A stretch of 64,000 nucleotides of DNA from Mesorhizobium sophorae (GCF_002270415.1 NZ_NNRI01000007.1:992001-1056000); one strand, 5' to 3'; counted from the stretch's first letter, positions 30,473-39,463 are shown. The notes: a model not told the origin generated them from the sequence alone. Program-made: numbers and translations.

Positions 30473-30933
30473 CCCGAGAGACAACCAGCTTTGTCTACGT
30501 GACCTACATCAAATCGACGCCGCAAAAAGTTTTCGAGGCCATAACCAGGCCTGACATTGCGAAACGCTACTGGGGCCATGAGAACGTCTCCGACTGGAAG
30601 CCGGGATCGACATGGGAGCATATCCGCGCCAATGACGAGCGGACCGTCGAACTCGTCGGCAAGGTCGTCGAGATCTCGCCGCCGACCCGTCTCGTCATCA
30701 CCTGGGCGAACGCTTCGCAGGCCAACGATCCCTCGCAATACAGCCGGGTGACTTTCGGCATCGAGGAATACGACACCATGGTGCGGCTGACCGTCACCCA
30801 TGACGAACTCGAAGCCGGCAGCGGCATGGCGAAAGGCGTCAGCCAGGGGTGGCCGGCGGTGCTGTCCAGCATGAAATCCTTCCTCGAAACCGGCAGCGGC
30901 ATCGACCTTTTCGCCAAGCCGAAATCGGCCTGA
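30469..30933 (+). CDS. SRPBCC (AHSA1-like) domain protein
   Basis: Protein of 154 aa with the Bet v1/START-like hydrophobic cavity fold ('VYVTYIKSTPQKVFEAITRP', 'YWGHENVSDWKPGS', 'GWPAVLSSMKSFLETG'). Such proteins bind hydrophobic ligands or assist Hsp90, and ArsR-SRPBCC pairs are very common, with the ligand mostly unknown. It is translationally coupled to the ArsR gene. Confidence 0.88.
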   Translation: MTRETTSFVYVTYIKSTPQKVFEAITRPDIAKRYWGHENVSDWKPGSTWEHIRANDERTVELVGKVVEISPPTRLVITWANASQANDPSQYSRVTFGIEEYDTMVRLTVTHDELEAGSGMAKGVSQGWPAVLSSMKSFLETGSGIDLFAKPKSA

Positions 30934-30976
30934 TGCCCTGCGATATCATGCAGAACCAGGCCAGTGGAGAACGACA

Positions 30977-31390
30977 ATGACCAAGCGCTATATCGGTGGC
31001 TGTGCATGCGGCGCGATCCGCTACGAAACCAGCGGCGAGCCCATCTTCCAGAACCACTGCCAGTGCCTCGACTGCCAGAAGCGCGCAGGCACCGGCCACG
31101 GATCCTATCTGACCTTCGGCCGGCGCGCCGACATGAAAATTGCAGGCGAGGCGACCACCTGGCGTGTGAGAGGCGACAGCGGCAACGAAAAGGTCCACGC
31201 CTTCTGCCCGACCTGTGGAACGCCGGTCTACCTGACATTCGTCGCCATGCCGGACCTGATTGCGGTCAACGCGACCAGCCTTGACGACCCCGGCCAATTC
31301 GACCCGCAGGTGGTCACATACGCCATCCGCGGCCATGCATGGGACACGATCGATCCCACGTTGCAGAAATTCGAGCGAATGCCGGGATAG
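30977..31390 (+). CDS. GFA family (glutathione-dependent formaldehyde-activating-like) protein
   Basis: Zinc-binding protein of 137 aa in the GFA/CENP-V family. The metal cysteines appear in 'GGCACGAIRY', 'HCQCLDCQK' and 'FCPTCGTPVY'. A GGAG ribosome site precedes the ATG, and the gene lies 43 bp after the SRPBCC gene in the same direction. Enzymatic formaldehyde activation is shown only for one branch, so the reaction here is open. Confidence 0.88.
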   Translation: MTKRYIGGCACGAIRYETSGEPIFQNHCQCLDCQKRAGTGHGSYLTFGRRADMKIAGEATTWRVRGDSGNEKVHAFCPTCGTPVYLTFVAMPDLIAVNATSLDDPGQFDPQVVTYAIRGHAWDTIDPTLQKFERMPG

Positions 31391-31489
31391 CGGGTTCGCC
31401 CCGGGCTGTCATGTCATGTCGGGTGCTCGTCGCGGGCGCTTGCGCCTGTTGGCAGCGCCCCGAGCATTTCCGGATGCGCGGCCGCGCGT

Positions 31490-32563
31490 TCAAAAATGGT
31501 GGTTTTGGCCGAGTAGCCGGCTGGCAGCGGTTTCGGCCATGGCGTCGGCAAGCTCGAGATCCCATTGCTGGCGGCAGTAGGCGCGGAAATCGAAGCAAGG
31601 CAGGCCGGGGCAGACCTCGAACTCGATGAGGTGTACTGTGTCGTCGGCCTCGACGCGAAGGTCGATGGAAAACACATCGCGCAGGCCAAGCCCGCTCATC
31701 AGCCGCTCGGCGATCGCGCGAACCCTGGCATCGGCGATCGGCTGGCTGTCGGCGACCGCAACGAGCTCCGGTTCGGCATAGTGCCCGGCCGCCTTCGCCG
31801 CCTCGCCGGTGTCGCCGTAAAGCGCCAGGCTGTCCGCCATGGTCTGAAAATCGGCGCCTGAATCGACAAACGCCACGCCAAGCGCTTCGACCCCGGCGCC
31901 CGACACCAGGCCGAGGAAACTGGCTCGCACGTTGCGGCCGGCAACGTAGGGCTGGACGACGACATCGTCGCGATAGGCCGCAAACACACGCCGGCTAAGC
32001 TCCAGTGCGTGGCCGAGATCGCTGATGCGCGAATCCGCCCAGATGCCGATCTTGGCGCCTAGCCGGTTGGGCTTGACGAACCAGCCGGCGGCCGACGCCG
32101 GCGGCTCGACCAGCCATTTGCCGTCGCGCGCAAGACCGGCCTGCGGCACCGGCAGACCGAGCGCGCCAAGCACCGCGCCGGAACGGAACTTGTCCTGGCA
32201 GAGCGCAAACAGCGCATCGTCGGCGCCGATCGTCTTGAACCCGCCGAGCCTGGCCAAGGCGGGTGCGGCGGCGCCTCGGAAATAGGCGATGCCGTCGGTC
32301 AGCGTCCAGACCAGAGTCGTGCCGGGATGCTCGCCGGTGAGCACGCCTGCGGCATCGTCGAGCGCCACCGGCGTGAACGACAGGCCGCGCGCCTGGCAAG
32401 CAGCGGCAAGCGCATCGAATTCATGGGCGAGATCGGTCGACTGCGCCAGATAGGAGGCGATTTCGGCGGCACGCTCCGGTGCATGGCCGTCGGCGACGAG
32501 ACGGTCGTGGCAGGCTTTTTCCGGTTCGTGGACGAGGATCAGTCTTGGCGTTTGGCACGTCAT
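31490..32563 (-). CDS. ATP-grasp domain protein, D-Ala-D-Ala ligase-like
   Basis: Predicted ATP-grasp ligase of about 357 aa. 'CQDKFRSGAVLGALGLPVPQ' and 'GWFVKPNRLGAKIGI' are ATP-site segments, 'VVVQPYVAGRNVRASFLG' follows, and 'HLIEFEVCPGLPCFDFRAYC' corresponds to the metal-binding end of the family. The N-terminal part is unlike true Ddl enzymes. It should join a carboxylate to an amine or thiol with ATP, with unknown substrates. The ATG at 32563 has only a weak ribosome site. No ligase partner genes lie beside it, and it converges with the GFA gene. Confidence 0.7.
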   Translation of the reverse strand: MTCQTPRLILVHEPEKACHDRLVADGHAPERAAEIASYLAQSTDLAHEFDALAAACQARGLSFTPVALDDAAGVLTGEHPGTTLVWTLTDGIAYFRGAAAPALARLGGFKTIGADDALFALCQDKFRSGAVLGALGLPVPQAGLARDGKWLVEPPASAAGWFVKPNRLGAKIGIWADSRISDLGHALELSRRVFAAYRDDVVVQPYVAGRNVRASFLGLVSGAGVEALGVAFVDSGADFQTMADSLALYGDTGEAAKAAGHYAEPELVAVADSQPIADARVRAIAERLMSGLGLRDVFSIDLRVEADDTVHLIEFEVCPGLPCFDFRAYCRQQWDLELADAMAETAASRLLGQNHHF

Positions 32564-32682
32564 GGATTTGCATTGTTTTCCAGCGATGGCGTCGCCTACC
32601 ATCGCATGGGCAGCGCAATCGGCTGCCGCGAAACCGACCGGGTCGGACGGTTGCGTGACAACCAACCGCCGACCGTGTTCAA

Positions 32683-33567
32683 TCAGGCGATCAGCACGCG
32701 CGGCTCGAAACGGCCGTTGACAGGGATGTCGAGCAGGAAGGTCATGCCCGCCTGCGGATCGAGCTTGCGCTGCTTCTCGTCCTTGCCCTTCCAGGCGGAT
32801 GTCACCGCCAACCGGTCGGCGTTCTTGCCGACAAAGGCCGGACAGGATGGCTGTGTCACCGGCATGGCGACGGACCGCAGCAGCGTGCCGTCAGGAGCAT
32901 AAGCCTTGACCACTTTGCCGCCCCAGACGGCGTTCCACAGCACGCCGTCACGATCGACCACCGAGCCGTCGACATAACCCTTGGACGAGCGGTGATCGAC
33001 GAAAACTTTCGGCTCGCCGGTGGGCAGGCCGGTCGCCGGGTCGCAGTCCACGCGCATCAACAATCCGGTCGAGGTGTCGGTGTAATAGGCGAGCCCGCCA
33101 TCTTGCGAAAAGCATATCGAGTTGGAGACCGTGATGTCCGAAAACAGGCGGCGCAATTCGCCCTTGAAGAACCAGTAGATGGAGCCGGCGCCCTTTTGCT
33201 CCGTCTTGCCCATCGTGCCGGTCCACAGGGCGCCACAGGGATGGACGCGGGAATCGTTGGAGCGGGTGGCGAGATTGTCGGCCTCGATCGGCGTGTGCAG
33301 GCTCATGGTGCCGGTCGCGACATCGCGGACATGAAGCCCGGTCTCGGTGGCGATCAGCTGGCGCTGGTCGTCGATGATAGCGATGGCGCTTGCCATCTGG
33401 CCAAGCTCGTGGATTTTCAGCGCGCCGCCGGCTACGGGCTTCTCCAGAAGCTGGCTGTTGACGATGTCGAACCAGAACAGCGCATCGGTGGCGGGATCGT
33501 AGCTCGGCCCTTCGCCGAGCTGGCAGATGTGGTCGGAAAAAACCGAAACGATCGCTTCGCCCATCAT
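32683..33567 (-). CDS. SMP-30/gluconolactonase family protein
   Basis: Six-bladed beta-propeller hydrolase of 294 aa. 'QLGEGPSYDPATDALFWFDI' carries the first metal glutamate, 'SRVHPCGALWTGTMG' and 'VDGSVVDRDGVLWNAVWGG' hold further ligand residues. It likely opens aldonolactones. It begins in an overlap with the aldolase stop and has GGAGAAGC before the ATG. In this operon it would hydrolyse the lactone made by the SDR dehydrogenase. Confidence 0.9.
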   Translation of the reverse strand: MMGEAIVSVFSDHICQLGEGPSYDPATDALFWFDIVNSQLLEKPVAGGALKIHELGQMASAIAIIDDQRQLIATETGLHVRDVATGTMSLHTPIEADNLATRSNDSRVHPCGALWTGTMGKTEQKGAGSIYWFFKGELRRLFSDITVSNSICFSQDGGLAYYTDTSTGLLMRVDCDPATGLPTGEPKVFVDHRSSKGYVDGSVVDRDGVLWNAVWGGKVVKAYAPDGTLLRSVAMPVTQPSCPAFVGKNADRLAVTSAWKGKDEKQRKLDPQAGMTFLLDIPVNGRFEPRVLIA

Positions 33568-34202
33568 GCTTCTCCGAACACCGCATCCCAGGCCTCGACG
33601 GCGGCATGCGCGCGCGCAGCCACCTCGTCGACGCTCATGCCAGGCTTGAACAGGCTGGAGCCGAGACCAAACACCGTCACCCCCACCGCCTTGTAGCCGG
33701 CAAAGACCTTCTCCGAAACGCCGCCAACCGCGCCGACCAATGTCTGCGCCGGCAGCACCGCACGGATCGCTGAAATGCCGCTGGCGCCGAGCACGCTCGC
33801 CGGAAAGAATTTCAACGCCGAAGCGCCGAGCCGGATCGCCTGGAAGGCTTCGGAGGGCGTTAACACGCCGGGCATGGTGACCATGCCGTAGTGCATCGCA
33901 CGCGCCATCACTTCGGCATCGATGTTGGGGCTGACCAGTAGCCGCCCGCCAGCCTTGTGCAAGCCATCGACATCGGTCGGCGTCAGCACCGTGCCGGCGC
34001 CGACCAGTGCCGTTTTCGGCAGCACTTCGACGATCCGGGCGATCGACGAAAACGGCTCCGACGAGTTGAGCGGCACTTCGATCGCCTCGATGCCGGCGTC
34101 GAACAGCGCATGGCCGATCGCGATCGCTTCGTCCGGCTTTAGCCCGCGCAGGATGGCGACCAGGCCGCGCTTGAGCTTCGGGAAAGGTGCGGTCTGGCTC
34201 AT
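33564..34202 (-). CDS. dgoA: 2-dehydro-3-deoxy-6-phosphogalactonate aldolase
   Basis: Class I aldolase of 212 aa that splits KDPGal to pyruvate and glyceraldehyde-3-phosphate. 'GLKPDEAIAIGHALFDAGIE', 'VGAGTVLTPTDVDGLHKAGG' and the Schiff-base lysine in 'ALKFFPASVLG' fit the KDPG/KDPGal aldolase family. The neighbour kinase dgoK favours the galactonate form over KDPG. GGAG precedes the ATG and it overlaps both neighbours by 4 bp. Confidence 0.9.
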   Translation of the reverse strand: MSQTAPFPKLKRGLVAILRGLKPDEAIAIGHALFDAGIEAIEVPLNSSEPFSSIARIVEVLPKTALVGAGTVLTPTDVDGLHKAGGRLLVSPNIDAEVMARAMHYGMVTMPGVLTPSEAFQAIRLGASALKFFPASVLGASGISAIRAVLPAQTLVGAVGGVSEKVFAGYKAVGVTVFGLGSSLFKPGMSVDEVAARAHAAVEAWDAVFGEA

Positions 34203-35158
34203 GGGGCTGCTCCGGTTCTGGCGATCATGCCGTTCTCGCGTGCCGCTTCGATGAGCCCGGCACGCACCGCCTCGTCGGCATCGACGGTGCGGACCTCAAG
34301 TCCAGCAAGGCCGAGGGCGGCCTGGTAAAGCGCTGAAAGCGCACCGGACGCCACCAGCACGACAGGTTCGGCGCCAGCGCCATGGCGGCGGCTGGCCGAG
34401 GCGATCTCGCCACCGATCAGCAGGCCGGACAGGCAAGCGGCGGCATCGTCGGCTTTTAGATCCTGCAGCAGGCCCGCGGCACGGATGGAAAACAGCCTCG
34501 AGGTGACATCGCCGGCCTCGGCCAGTGCGGTTTCGCACCAACTGCGGAAGAATGGATTGCTAGGGGTGACCGGCTTGGGATGTTCGCCGAGCGAATGGCG
34601 CAGGATCGAGTGCGCGGCAAGCACCGAAAACAGCTCGCCGGTCGGCCAAGTCCCGAAACCGGCAACCGCGCCGTCCTCGACCAGCACCCATTTCGAATGG
34701 GTGCCGGGCATGCAGACCAGGTGGCGCCCTTTGGCCGGCAGGCCGGCGCCGGCAAGCTGCGTTTCCTCGCCGCGCATCACGTCGGGCGCATCGATCTGGC
34801 GCTGGGCGAGGCCCGGCACGATGCGGACATCGCGGTGCTGGCCGGGTACCCGTGCCGCACCCGCCAGGATGGCGCTGAGCGGCGCCGGAACGGTGACATA
34901 GGGCGCCTCGAGCCAGCCCTGGCGAGAGCCGGCCATGCCGCAGATGATGACGGGCAGCGCTTCCGGCGCAGCCATGGCTGCGAGGTGCCCTTCGAGAATG
35001 GTCGAAAAACCCTTTTGCTGGGCGGTGATCAGACCATCATCGCCACGGCGTTCGGCAAGGACCTTGCCGCCCTTGTCGATCAGCCAAACCCGCATGCGGG
35101 TCGTGCCCCAGTCGACGACGGCTACCGCCGGCGCGTTGCCGGCAAACCCTGGGCTCAC
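34199..35158 (-). CDS. dgoK: 2-dehydro-3-deoxygalactonokinase
   Basis: Kinase of about 319 aa that phosphorylates 2-keto-3-deoxygalactonate. 'VAVVDWGTTRMRVWLID' is the N-terminal phosphate loop; 'MAGSRQGWLEAPYVTVP', 'VCMPGTHSKWVLVEDG' and 'FGTWPTGELFSVLAAHSIL' are diagnostic of DgoK. I chose the GTG at 35158, which overlaps the dehydrogenase stop as GTGA and has GGAGG upstream. The longer open frame would lie inside the dehydrogenase gene. Confidence 0.92.
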   Translation of the reverse strand: MSPGFAGNAPAVAVVDWGTTRMRVWLIDKGGKVLAERRGDDGLITAQQKGFSTILEGHLAAMAAPEALPVIICGMAGSRQGWLEAPYVTVPAPLSAILAGAARVPGQHRDVRIVPGLAQRQIDAPDVMRGEETQLAGAGLPAKGRHLVCMPGTHSKWVLVEDGAVAGFGTWPTGELFSVLAAHSILRHSLGEHPKPVTPSNPFFRSWCETALAEAGDVTSRLFSIRAAGLLQDLKADDAAACLSGLLIGGEIASASRRHGAGAEPVVLVASGALSALYQAALGLAGLEVRTVDADEAVRAGLIEAARENGMIARTGAAP

Positions 35159-35922
35159 AGGAAACCTCCATCGACGATCAGCATCTGCGCGGTCAGCATG
35201 CGCGAGGCATCCGAGGCGAGGAACAGCACCGTGCCGACGATGTCGTCGGGCTGCATCACCTGCTTGATGCACTGCTTGGCAACATGGGCGGCAAGCGCCT
35301 GTTCGGTCACCCAGAGCTCCTTCTGCCGCTCGGTGATCACCCAGCCGGGTGCAATGGCGTTGACGCGGATGCCGTCGACGCCGAGCTTGCCGGCCAGCCC
35401 CTTGGTCAGACCGAGGATGCCGGCCTTGGCGGCGGTGTAGGCCGGCATGTCGGGGTGGTTGATCATGTAGGATGTCGAAGTGAAGTTGATGATCGAGCCG
35501 CCGCCGGCCCGCTTCATGCCCGGTGCCACCGCTTGCGCGGTGAAGAAATGCGGTCTGAGATTGATCGCCTGGTTGTTGTCCCAGAATTCCACCGTCACGT
35601 CTTCGACGGCGTGGCGCTCGTCAAGCGCCGCATTGTTGACCAGCACGGTGACTTCGCCGTGCGCGTCGGCCGCCTTGGCTGCCGAGGTCCGCAAGGCCTC
35701 GACGTCGCGCAGGTCGGTCTTGAGATACAGCGGCCGGCGACCAAATGCTTTCTCGATGCGGTCGGCAAGGGCAGTGCTGGGGCCGTCGGCGATGTCGATG
35801 AAGGCGACATTGGCGCCCTGGCGCACAAAACCCTCGGTCAGTGCCGCGCCAATTCCAGAGCCGCCGCCGGTGATCAGCACCGAGGCTCCCTCGAGGTCGG
35901 CAAAATGCGCCGATGGCATCAT
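35155..35922 (-). CDS. SDR family oxidoreductase (sugar dehydrogenase-like)
   Basis: Short-chain dehydrogenase of about 255 aa. The NAD(P) motif is 'VLITGGGSGIGAALTEGFV', 'LVNNAA' follows, and the catalytic Tyr-Lys pair is in 'YTAAKAGILGLTKG'. The C-terminus ends 'MLIVDGGFL'. Two ATG codons (35922 and 35919) follow GGGAG. As first gene of the dgo-type operon it probably oxidises D-galactose, L-arabinose or a related sugar to its lactone. The substrate is inferred from the pathway. Confidence 0.9.
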   Translation of the reverse strand: MMPSAHFADLEGASVLITGGGSGIGAALTEGFVRQGANVAFIDIADGPSTALADRIEKAFGRRPLYLKTDLRDVEALRTSAAKAADAHGEVTVLVNNAALDERHAVEDVTVEFWDNNQAINLRPHFFTAQAVAPGMKRAGGGSIINFTSTSYMINHPDMPAYTAAKAGILGLTKGLAGKLGVDGIRVNAIAPGWVITERQKELWVTEQALAAHVAKQCIKQVMQPDDIVGTVLFLASDASRMLTAQMLIVDGGFL

Positions 35923-35960
35923 ATTTTTTCTCCCTGCGCATGACCCCGACAGCGTCCTTT

Positions 35961-35980
35961 GCGCGTCCTGAAGGACGCGC
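35961..35980. promoter_or_regulatory. 20-bp palindrome upstream of the dgo-type operon
   Basis: GCGCGTCCT (35961-35969) and AGGACGCGC (35972-35980) form a perfect 9-bp inverted repeat with a 2-nt centre, 38 bp before the dehydrogenase start. No regulator gene lies beside the operon. Position and symmetry suggest an operator for a sugar-responsive repressor; an RNA hairpin is the alternative. Confidence 0.6.
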
Positions 35981-36137
35981 GGCGCTGTGGTCAGGCCGGC
36001 GCGCATCCTAGCCAGAGATGTCGTGCGGGCAAGGGCGAAACGACGGATTGCGGGCTTATGTCAGACAAAACGACAATGCGCCGCAGCGGACGCACAGCTG
36101 CCCCATCGGGATTGCGCGGCCGCTTCGAGCTAGCCGG

Positions 36138-37487
36138 TCAGACCGCCTTGGCGCGCAAGGCGCCGCGGAAGGAATCGCGGAGATAGCCGAGCGTAGCATC
36201 GGCATCGACCGGCTTGCCGAACAGATAGCCTTGCCCGCCGGCGCAGCCGAACTGGACCAGGCGATCGGCCTGCGCCTCCTGCTCGATGCCTTCGGCGACC
36301 ACGTCCATGCCGAGCCCCTCGCACATGGCGAGAATGGCGCGGATGATGTGTTCGGACGGGCGGTCGTCGAGAATGGAGGAGACGAAGGCGCGGTCAATCT
36401 TGAGCTTGTCGAAATGGAATTCGCGCAAGCGGCCGAGCGAGGACTGGCCAGTGCCGAAATCGTCGAGCGAAACGCGGATGCCGACGCGGCGCAGATCCTC
36501 GACGATCTTCTCGGCCGAGGCCGGATCGTTCATCAGGCCGGTCTCGGTGATCTCGATCTCCAGCCGGCGCGGATCGAAGCCGGTGCGCTCAAGGATCGCC
36601 AGAATGTGCAGGCCGGTGTTCTGGTCGACGAGCTGCGAGGGCGACAGGTTGAAGGACAGGAACAGCTCCTTCGGCCAGATCCTGGCCGCTTCGGTCGCCT
36701 TGCGAAGCACCAGCTGCGACAGCGGGCCGATGATGCCGCGCTCCTCGGCAATGGGAATGAACACCGTTGGCGGCACCGAGCCGAGATCGCGATCGGTCCA
36801 GCGCGCCAACGTCTCGAAACCGATGGTGCGGCGCGTGTTGAGGTCGACGATAGGCTGGAAATGCGGCTCCACCTCGCCGGCCGAGACAGCACGGCGCAGC
36901 GCCTGTTCGATGCGGGTGACGCGCTTGGCCGCCTCTTCCATCTCGCGGGTGTAGACGACGACGCGGCCACGGCCGGAACGCTTGGCGTGATAGAGCGCCG
37001 TCTCTGCCTTGTTGATGAGGATCTCGGTGGTCTCGTCGCCCGAATAGAACAGCGAGCAGCCGACCGAGGCGGAAAGCCTGGCGGTCCGTTCGCCAACATC
37101 ATAGGGCGCCGAAAGTATTTCGATCAGCATGCGGGATTTCTCGGCCGCCGCCTCCTCGCTGAACACCATCGGGTAAAGATAGGCGAATTCGTCGGCGCCG
37201 ATGCGGCAGACGGTGGAATGGCCGTCCATAGAGGCGCGCAGCCGCATCGCGACCTGGATCAGGATATCGTCACCGGCCTTGTGGCCGAACAAATCGTTGA
37301 TCGGCTTGAAGCCGTCGAGGTCGAGAATGCCGACGGTAAACGGCGCCGGGTCGTCGGCACGGTCGCTGATCAGGCGATCGACCTTGTCGAAGAAGCGGCG
37401 ATGGTTGCCAAGCCCGGTCAACGGATCGGTGAACGCCAGATCCGTGCTCTCCCTGTTTGCCTGACCGGTGCCAAACGAAGTTTGCAT
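36138..37487 (-). CDS. GGDEF-EAL protein with altered signature motifs
   Basis: Putative cyclic-di-GMP enzyme of 449 aa without a sensory domain or membrane span. The GGDEF domain comes first ('DPLTGLGNHRRFFDKVDRLI', 'DLDGFKPINDLFGHKAGDD'), but its signature reads GADEF. The EAL domain has ETL in place of EAL ('FETLARW') yet keeps the metal and base residues: 'NLSPSQL', 'EITETGLM', 'LDDFGTGQSSL', 'KLKIDRAFV', 'EGIEQEAQ' and 'QGYLFGKP'. This favours a phosphodiesterase with a weakened or GTP-sensing cyclase domain. It stands alone between the dgo-type operon and the gtr-like genes. Confidence 0.9.
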   Translation of the reverse strand: MQTSFGTGQANRESTDLAFTDPLTGLGNHRRFFDKVDRLISDRADDPAPFTVGILDLDGFKPINDLFGHKAGDDILIQVAMRLRASMDGHSTVCRIGADEFAYLYPMVFSEEAAAEKSRMLIEILSAPYDVGERTARLSASVGCSLFYSGDETTEILINKAETALYHAKRSGRGRVVVYTREMEEAAKRVTRIEQALRRAVSAGEVEPHFQPIVDLNTRRTIGFETLARWTDRDLGSVPPTVFIPIAEERGIIGPLSQLVLRKATEAARIWPKELFLSFNLSPSQLVDQNTGLHILAILERTGFDPRRLEIEITETGLMNDPASAEKIVEDLRRVGIRVSLDDFGTGQSSLGRLREFHFDKLKIDRAFVSSILDDRPSEHIIRAILAMCEGLGMDVVAEGIEQEAQADRLVQFGCAGGQGYLFGKPVDADATLGYLRDSFRGALRAKAV

Positions 37488-37636
37488 CGGTATCCCTGTT
37501 TTGTGACTTCGGAATTTAGCTTCAGATTGGCAGCAAACCCTTTAGGAAACGTATCCCCAAATCGATTATTCGCGGGTAAAGCGCGTCGCGTTCGGAAGGA
37601 TCGACGCGTGGTGCGTCCAGCCCTTGCTTCAGGCAG

Positions 37637-39463
37637 TCAGCCCCTGGGCCGGACACGGTAGAGTTCGAGCGAGGCGCCCTTGGTGTCGGCGATCGGCTCC
37701 AGCCATTCCGGCACGTTGCCGCGCATCAGCCCGGCAAGAAAACCGTCCGGCGCGGTGGAGGCCAGAAGCTGGCTTTCCGAGTTGCCGCGGCACAGCGCGA
37801 CAAGGCCGACGTGATGACCGCCGACGATCGACCTGGCTTGCGCATCGGAACCGAGGAACGCGTCGAGCGCAAGCAGGTCTCCCGCGACGTTGCGGTGGTA
37901 GGGCCCGGCGAACACGCGATGCCCCGAGTACACCAGGATCGGCGATCCGATATTGGAGACTGCAAGCACGGTGGTATCGGGCAACCTGCCGAGTGTGGCG
38001 AACGTGGCCTTGGCCTGGCAGGACGGGTCGACGCTCGCGCCGACACTGGCGTCGCTGGTGATTTTTACACCGGTGGCGAGCGCCGCCGACGCCGCCTGGG
38101 CGGCGCCCGACCAGAGCGAGTTCACCGAGAGGAGCCAAGCCGCGGCCATCCGCAGCACCGAGCCGCGCGACGGGCTGGTTTCGGCCCGCTGCCGCCATTT
38201 GGCGATCCAGGCCGACAGCGGGATCACCGCGAAGACAATCGAGAATGTCGAGCCGCGCACTTGCCAGACGCTGACCAGGAACGCCACGACCAGCAGCGTG
38301 GCGACGAGGCTGTCCTGGCGCCGCCAGCCGCCGCGGCGCAGGCGCAACGCCATCAGCACCAGCGCCACCAGAGGCGTGGCATAGCGCGCCGCCAGCTCGG
38401 CGGGATCGTGGGCGGCGAGCTGGAACAGCGACTGCGCCTCGTCGACATAATCGAGCCACAACGTCTTCAGGCGCGGATCGAGCCCGGCATAGGGCGAGGC
38501 CAGACATTGCGGGAACAGCAAAAGGAAGACCGCGCCGAGCACGACGCCGAGCACGCCAAGCGACAGCCGACGTTGCCCGCGCCCGGCCGCTTCGAGCGAG
38601 GCAATCGCCGCAAGGCCGGTTCCGGCAAGAGCCGCGACGACGAACTGCATCGTCGAGAAGGCATCGCATTGCGCCTGGCCCCAGGCCGAAAGCGGGACGG
38701 TGGCGACGAAGACGAGTGCCGCGACGGCGGCAAAGCCAAGGCCGAAATCCCTGGCGATCAGTCTTTCGCCCGATGCGTCAAAGGCAAACAGCGTCGCCAC
38801 GCAGACGCCGATGGCGGCGACATAGGGAGCGGTTTCCATGCCGACGGCCAGGGTCAGGGCGGCGCACAGGCCAGCAAGCAACGCCGCCGGCCTGCGCATG
38901 GGCCCTTCGAGCAGGAAACTCAGGCTGGCGACGGTCAGCATCAGCTGGACATTGTGATGATCGAGCGCGGCCGGCTCGAAGATGCCGATGAAATACAGCG
39001 CCGCCGCGCCGACGATGAGGGCGGGCAGCACCGCGCCATCGCCGGCAAAGCTGCGCGCGGCGCGAATGATGAAGACCATCGTCAGGCCGAAAAGCAGCGC
39101 CGGCCATGTCACCTGCGCAACGTTCTCGGCAAGCAAGGTGTTGCCGGTCAGGCTCGATACGGCGAGCACGATGGCGGCGATCGGCGCATCGACCAGCCGC
39201 GACCAATGCATGACGAAGCCGCCTTCCAGGCCCATCCGGTATTGATGCAGGTCGAACCAGCCCTGGCCGGCCAAGAGGTCGCGCACTTCGACCAGCCGCA
39301 GCAGATCGTCATTGTCGCCGCCGGCATTGGTCAGCGCCGGGAAGCCGGCCCAGGCGTTGACGACAAGGAAGCCGAGCGTGGCAAGCAGCGCCAGCACGAG
39401 GTCCGCTCGCCAGGAGGCGCGTGCCCCGTCTTTGGAAAGCATCGCGGTACGAGCGGTGGTCAT
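37637..39463 (-). CDS. Polytopic membrane protein, GT-C glycosyltransferase-like
   Basis: Integral membrane protein of about 608 aa. After the first span a loop reads 'GGDNDDLLRLVEVRDLLAG' and 'MHWSRLVDAP', an acidic pattern like the first loop of GT-C glycosyltransferases. Many further hydrophobic spans follow, then a C-terminal soluble part of about 150 residues. It lies 100 bp downstream of a GtrA gene and a GT2 gene on the same strand. It may transfer the lipid-linked sugar to a surface polymer outside the membrane. The start at 39463 has a weak ribosome site and is uncertain. Confidence 0.72.
   Translation of the reverse strand: MTTARTAMLSKDGARASWRADLVLALLATLGFLVVNAWAGFPALTNAGGDNDDLLRLVEVRDLLAGQGWFDLHQYRMGLEGGFVMHWSRLVDAPIAAIVLAVSSLTGNTLLAENVAQVTWPALLFGLTMVFIIRAARSFAGDGAVLPALIVGAAALYFIGIFEPAALDHHNVQLMLTVASLSFLLEGPMRRPAALLAGLCAALTLAVGMETAPYVAAIGVCVATLFAFDASGERLIARDFGLGFAAVAALVFVATVPLSAWGQAQCDAFSTMQFVVAALAGTGLAAIASLEAAGRGQRRLSLGVLGVVLGAVFLLLFPQCLASPYAGLDPRLKTLWLDYVDEAQSLFQLAAHDPAELAARYATPLVALVLMALRLRRGGWRRQDSLVATLLVVAFLVSVWQVRGSTFSIVFAVIPLSAWIAKWRQRAETSPSRGSVLRMAAAWLLSVNSLWSGAAQAASAALATGVKITSDASVGASVDPSCQAKATFATLGRLPDTTVLAVSNIGSPILVYSGHRVFAGPYHRNVAGDLLALDAFLGSDAQARSIVGGHHVGLVALCRGNSESQLLASTAPDGFLAGLMRGNVPEWLEPIADTKGASLELYRVRPRG

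Noticed and set aside
31485..31515. A possible third copy of the palindromic element at the stop codon of the ATP-grasp gene
   Set aside because: Only about 13 bases (AAAATGGTGGTTT) match; the outer stem and the central hairpin are absent. A degenerate half-copy remains possible but is not supported.
35961..35980. Terminator of the GGDEF-EAL gene
   Set aside because: The hairpin is about 160 bp beyond that gene's stop and lacks a T-tract in that direction; its distance to the next operon start fits an operator better.
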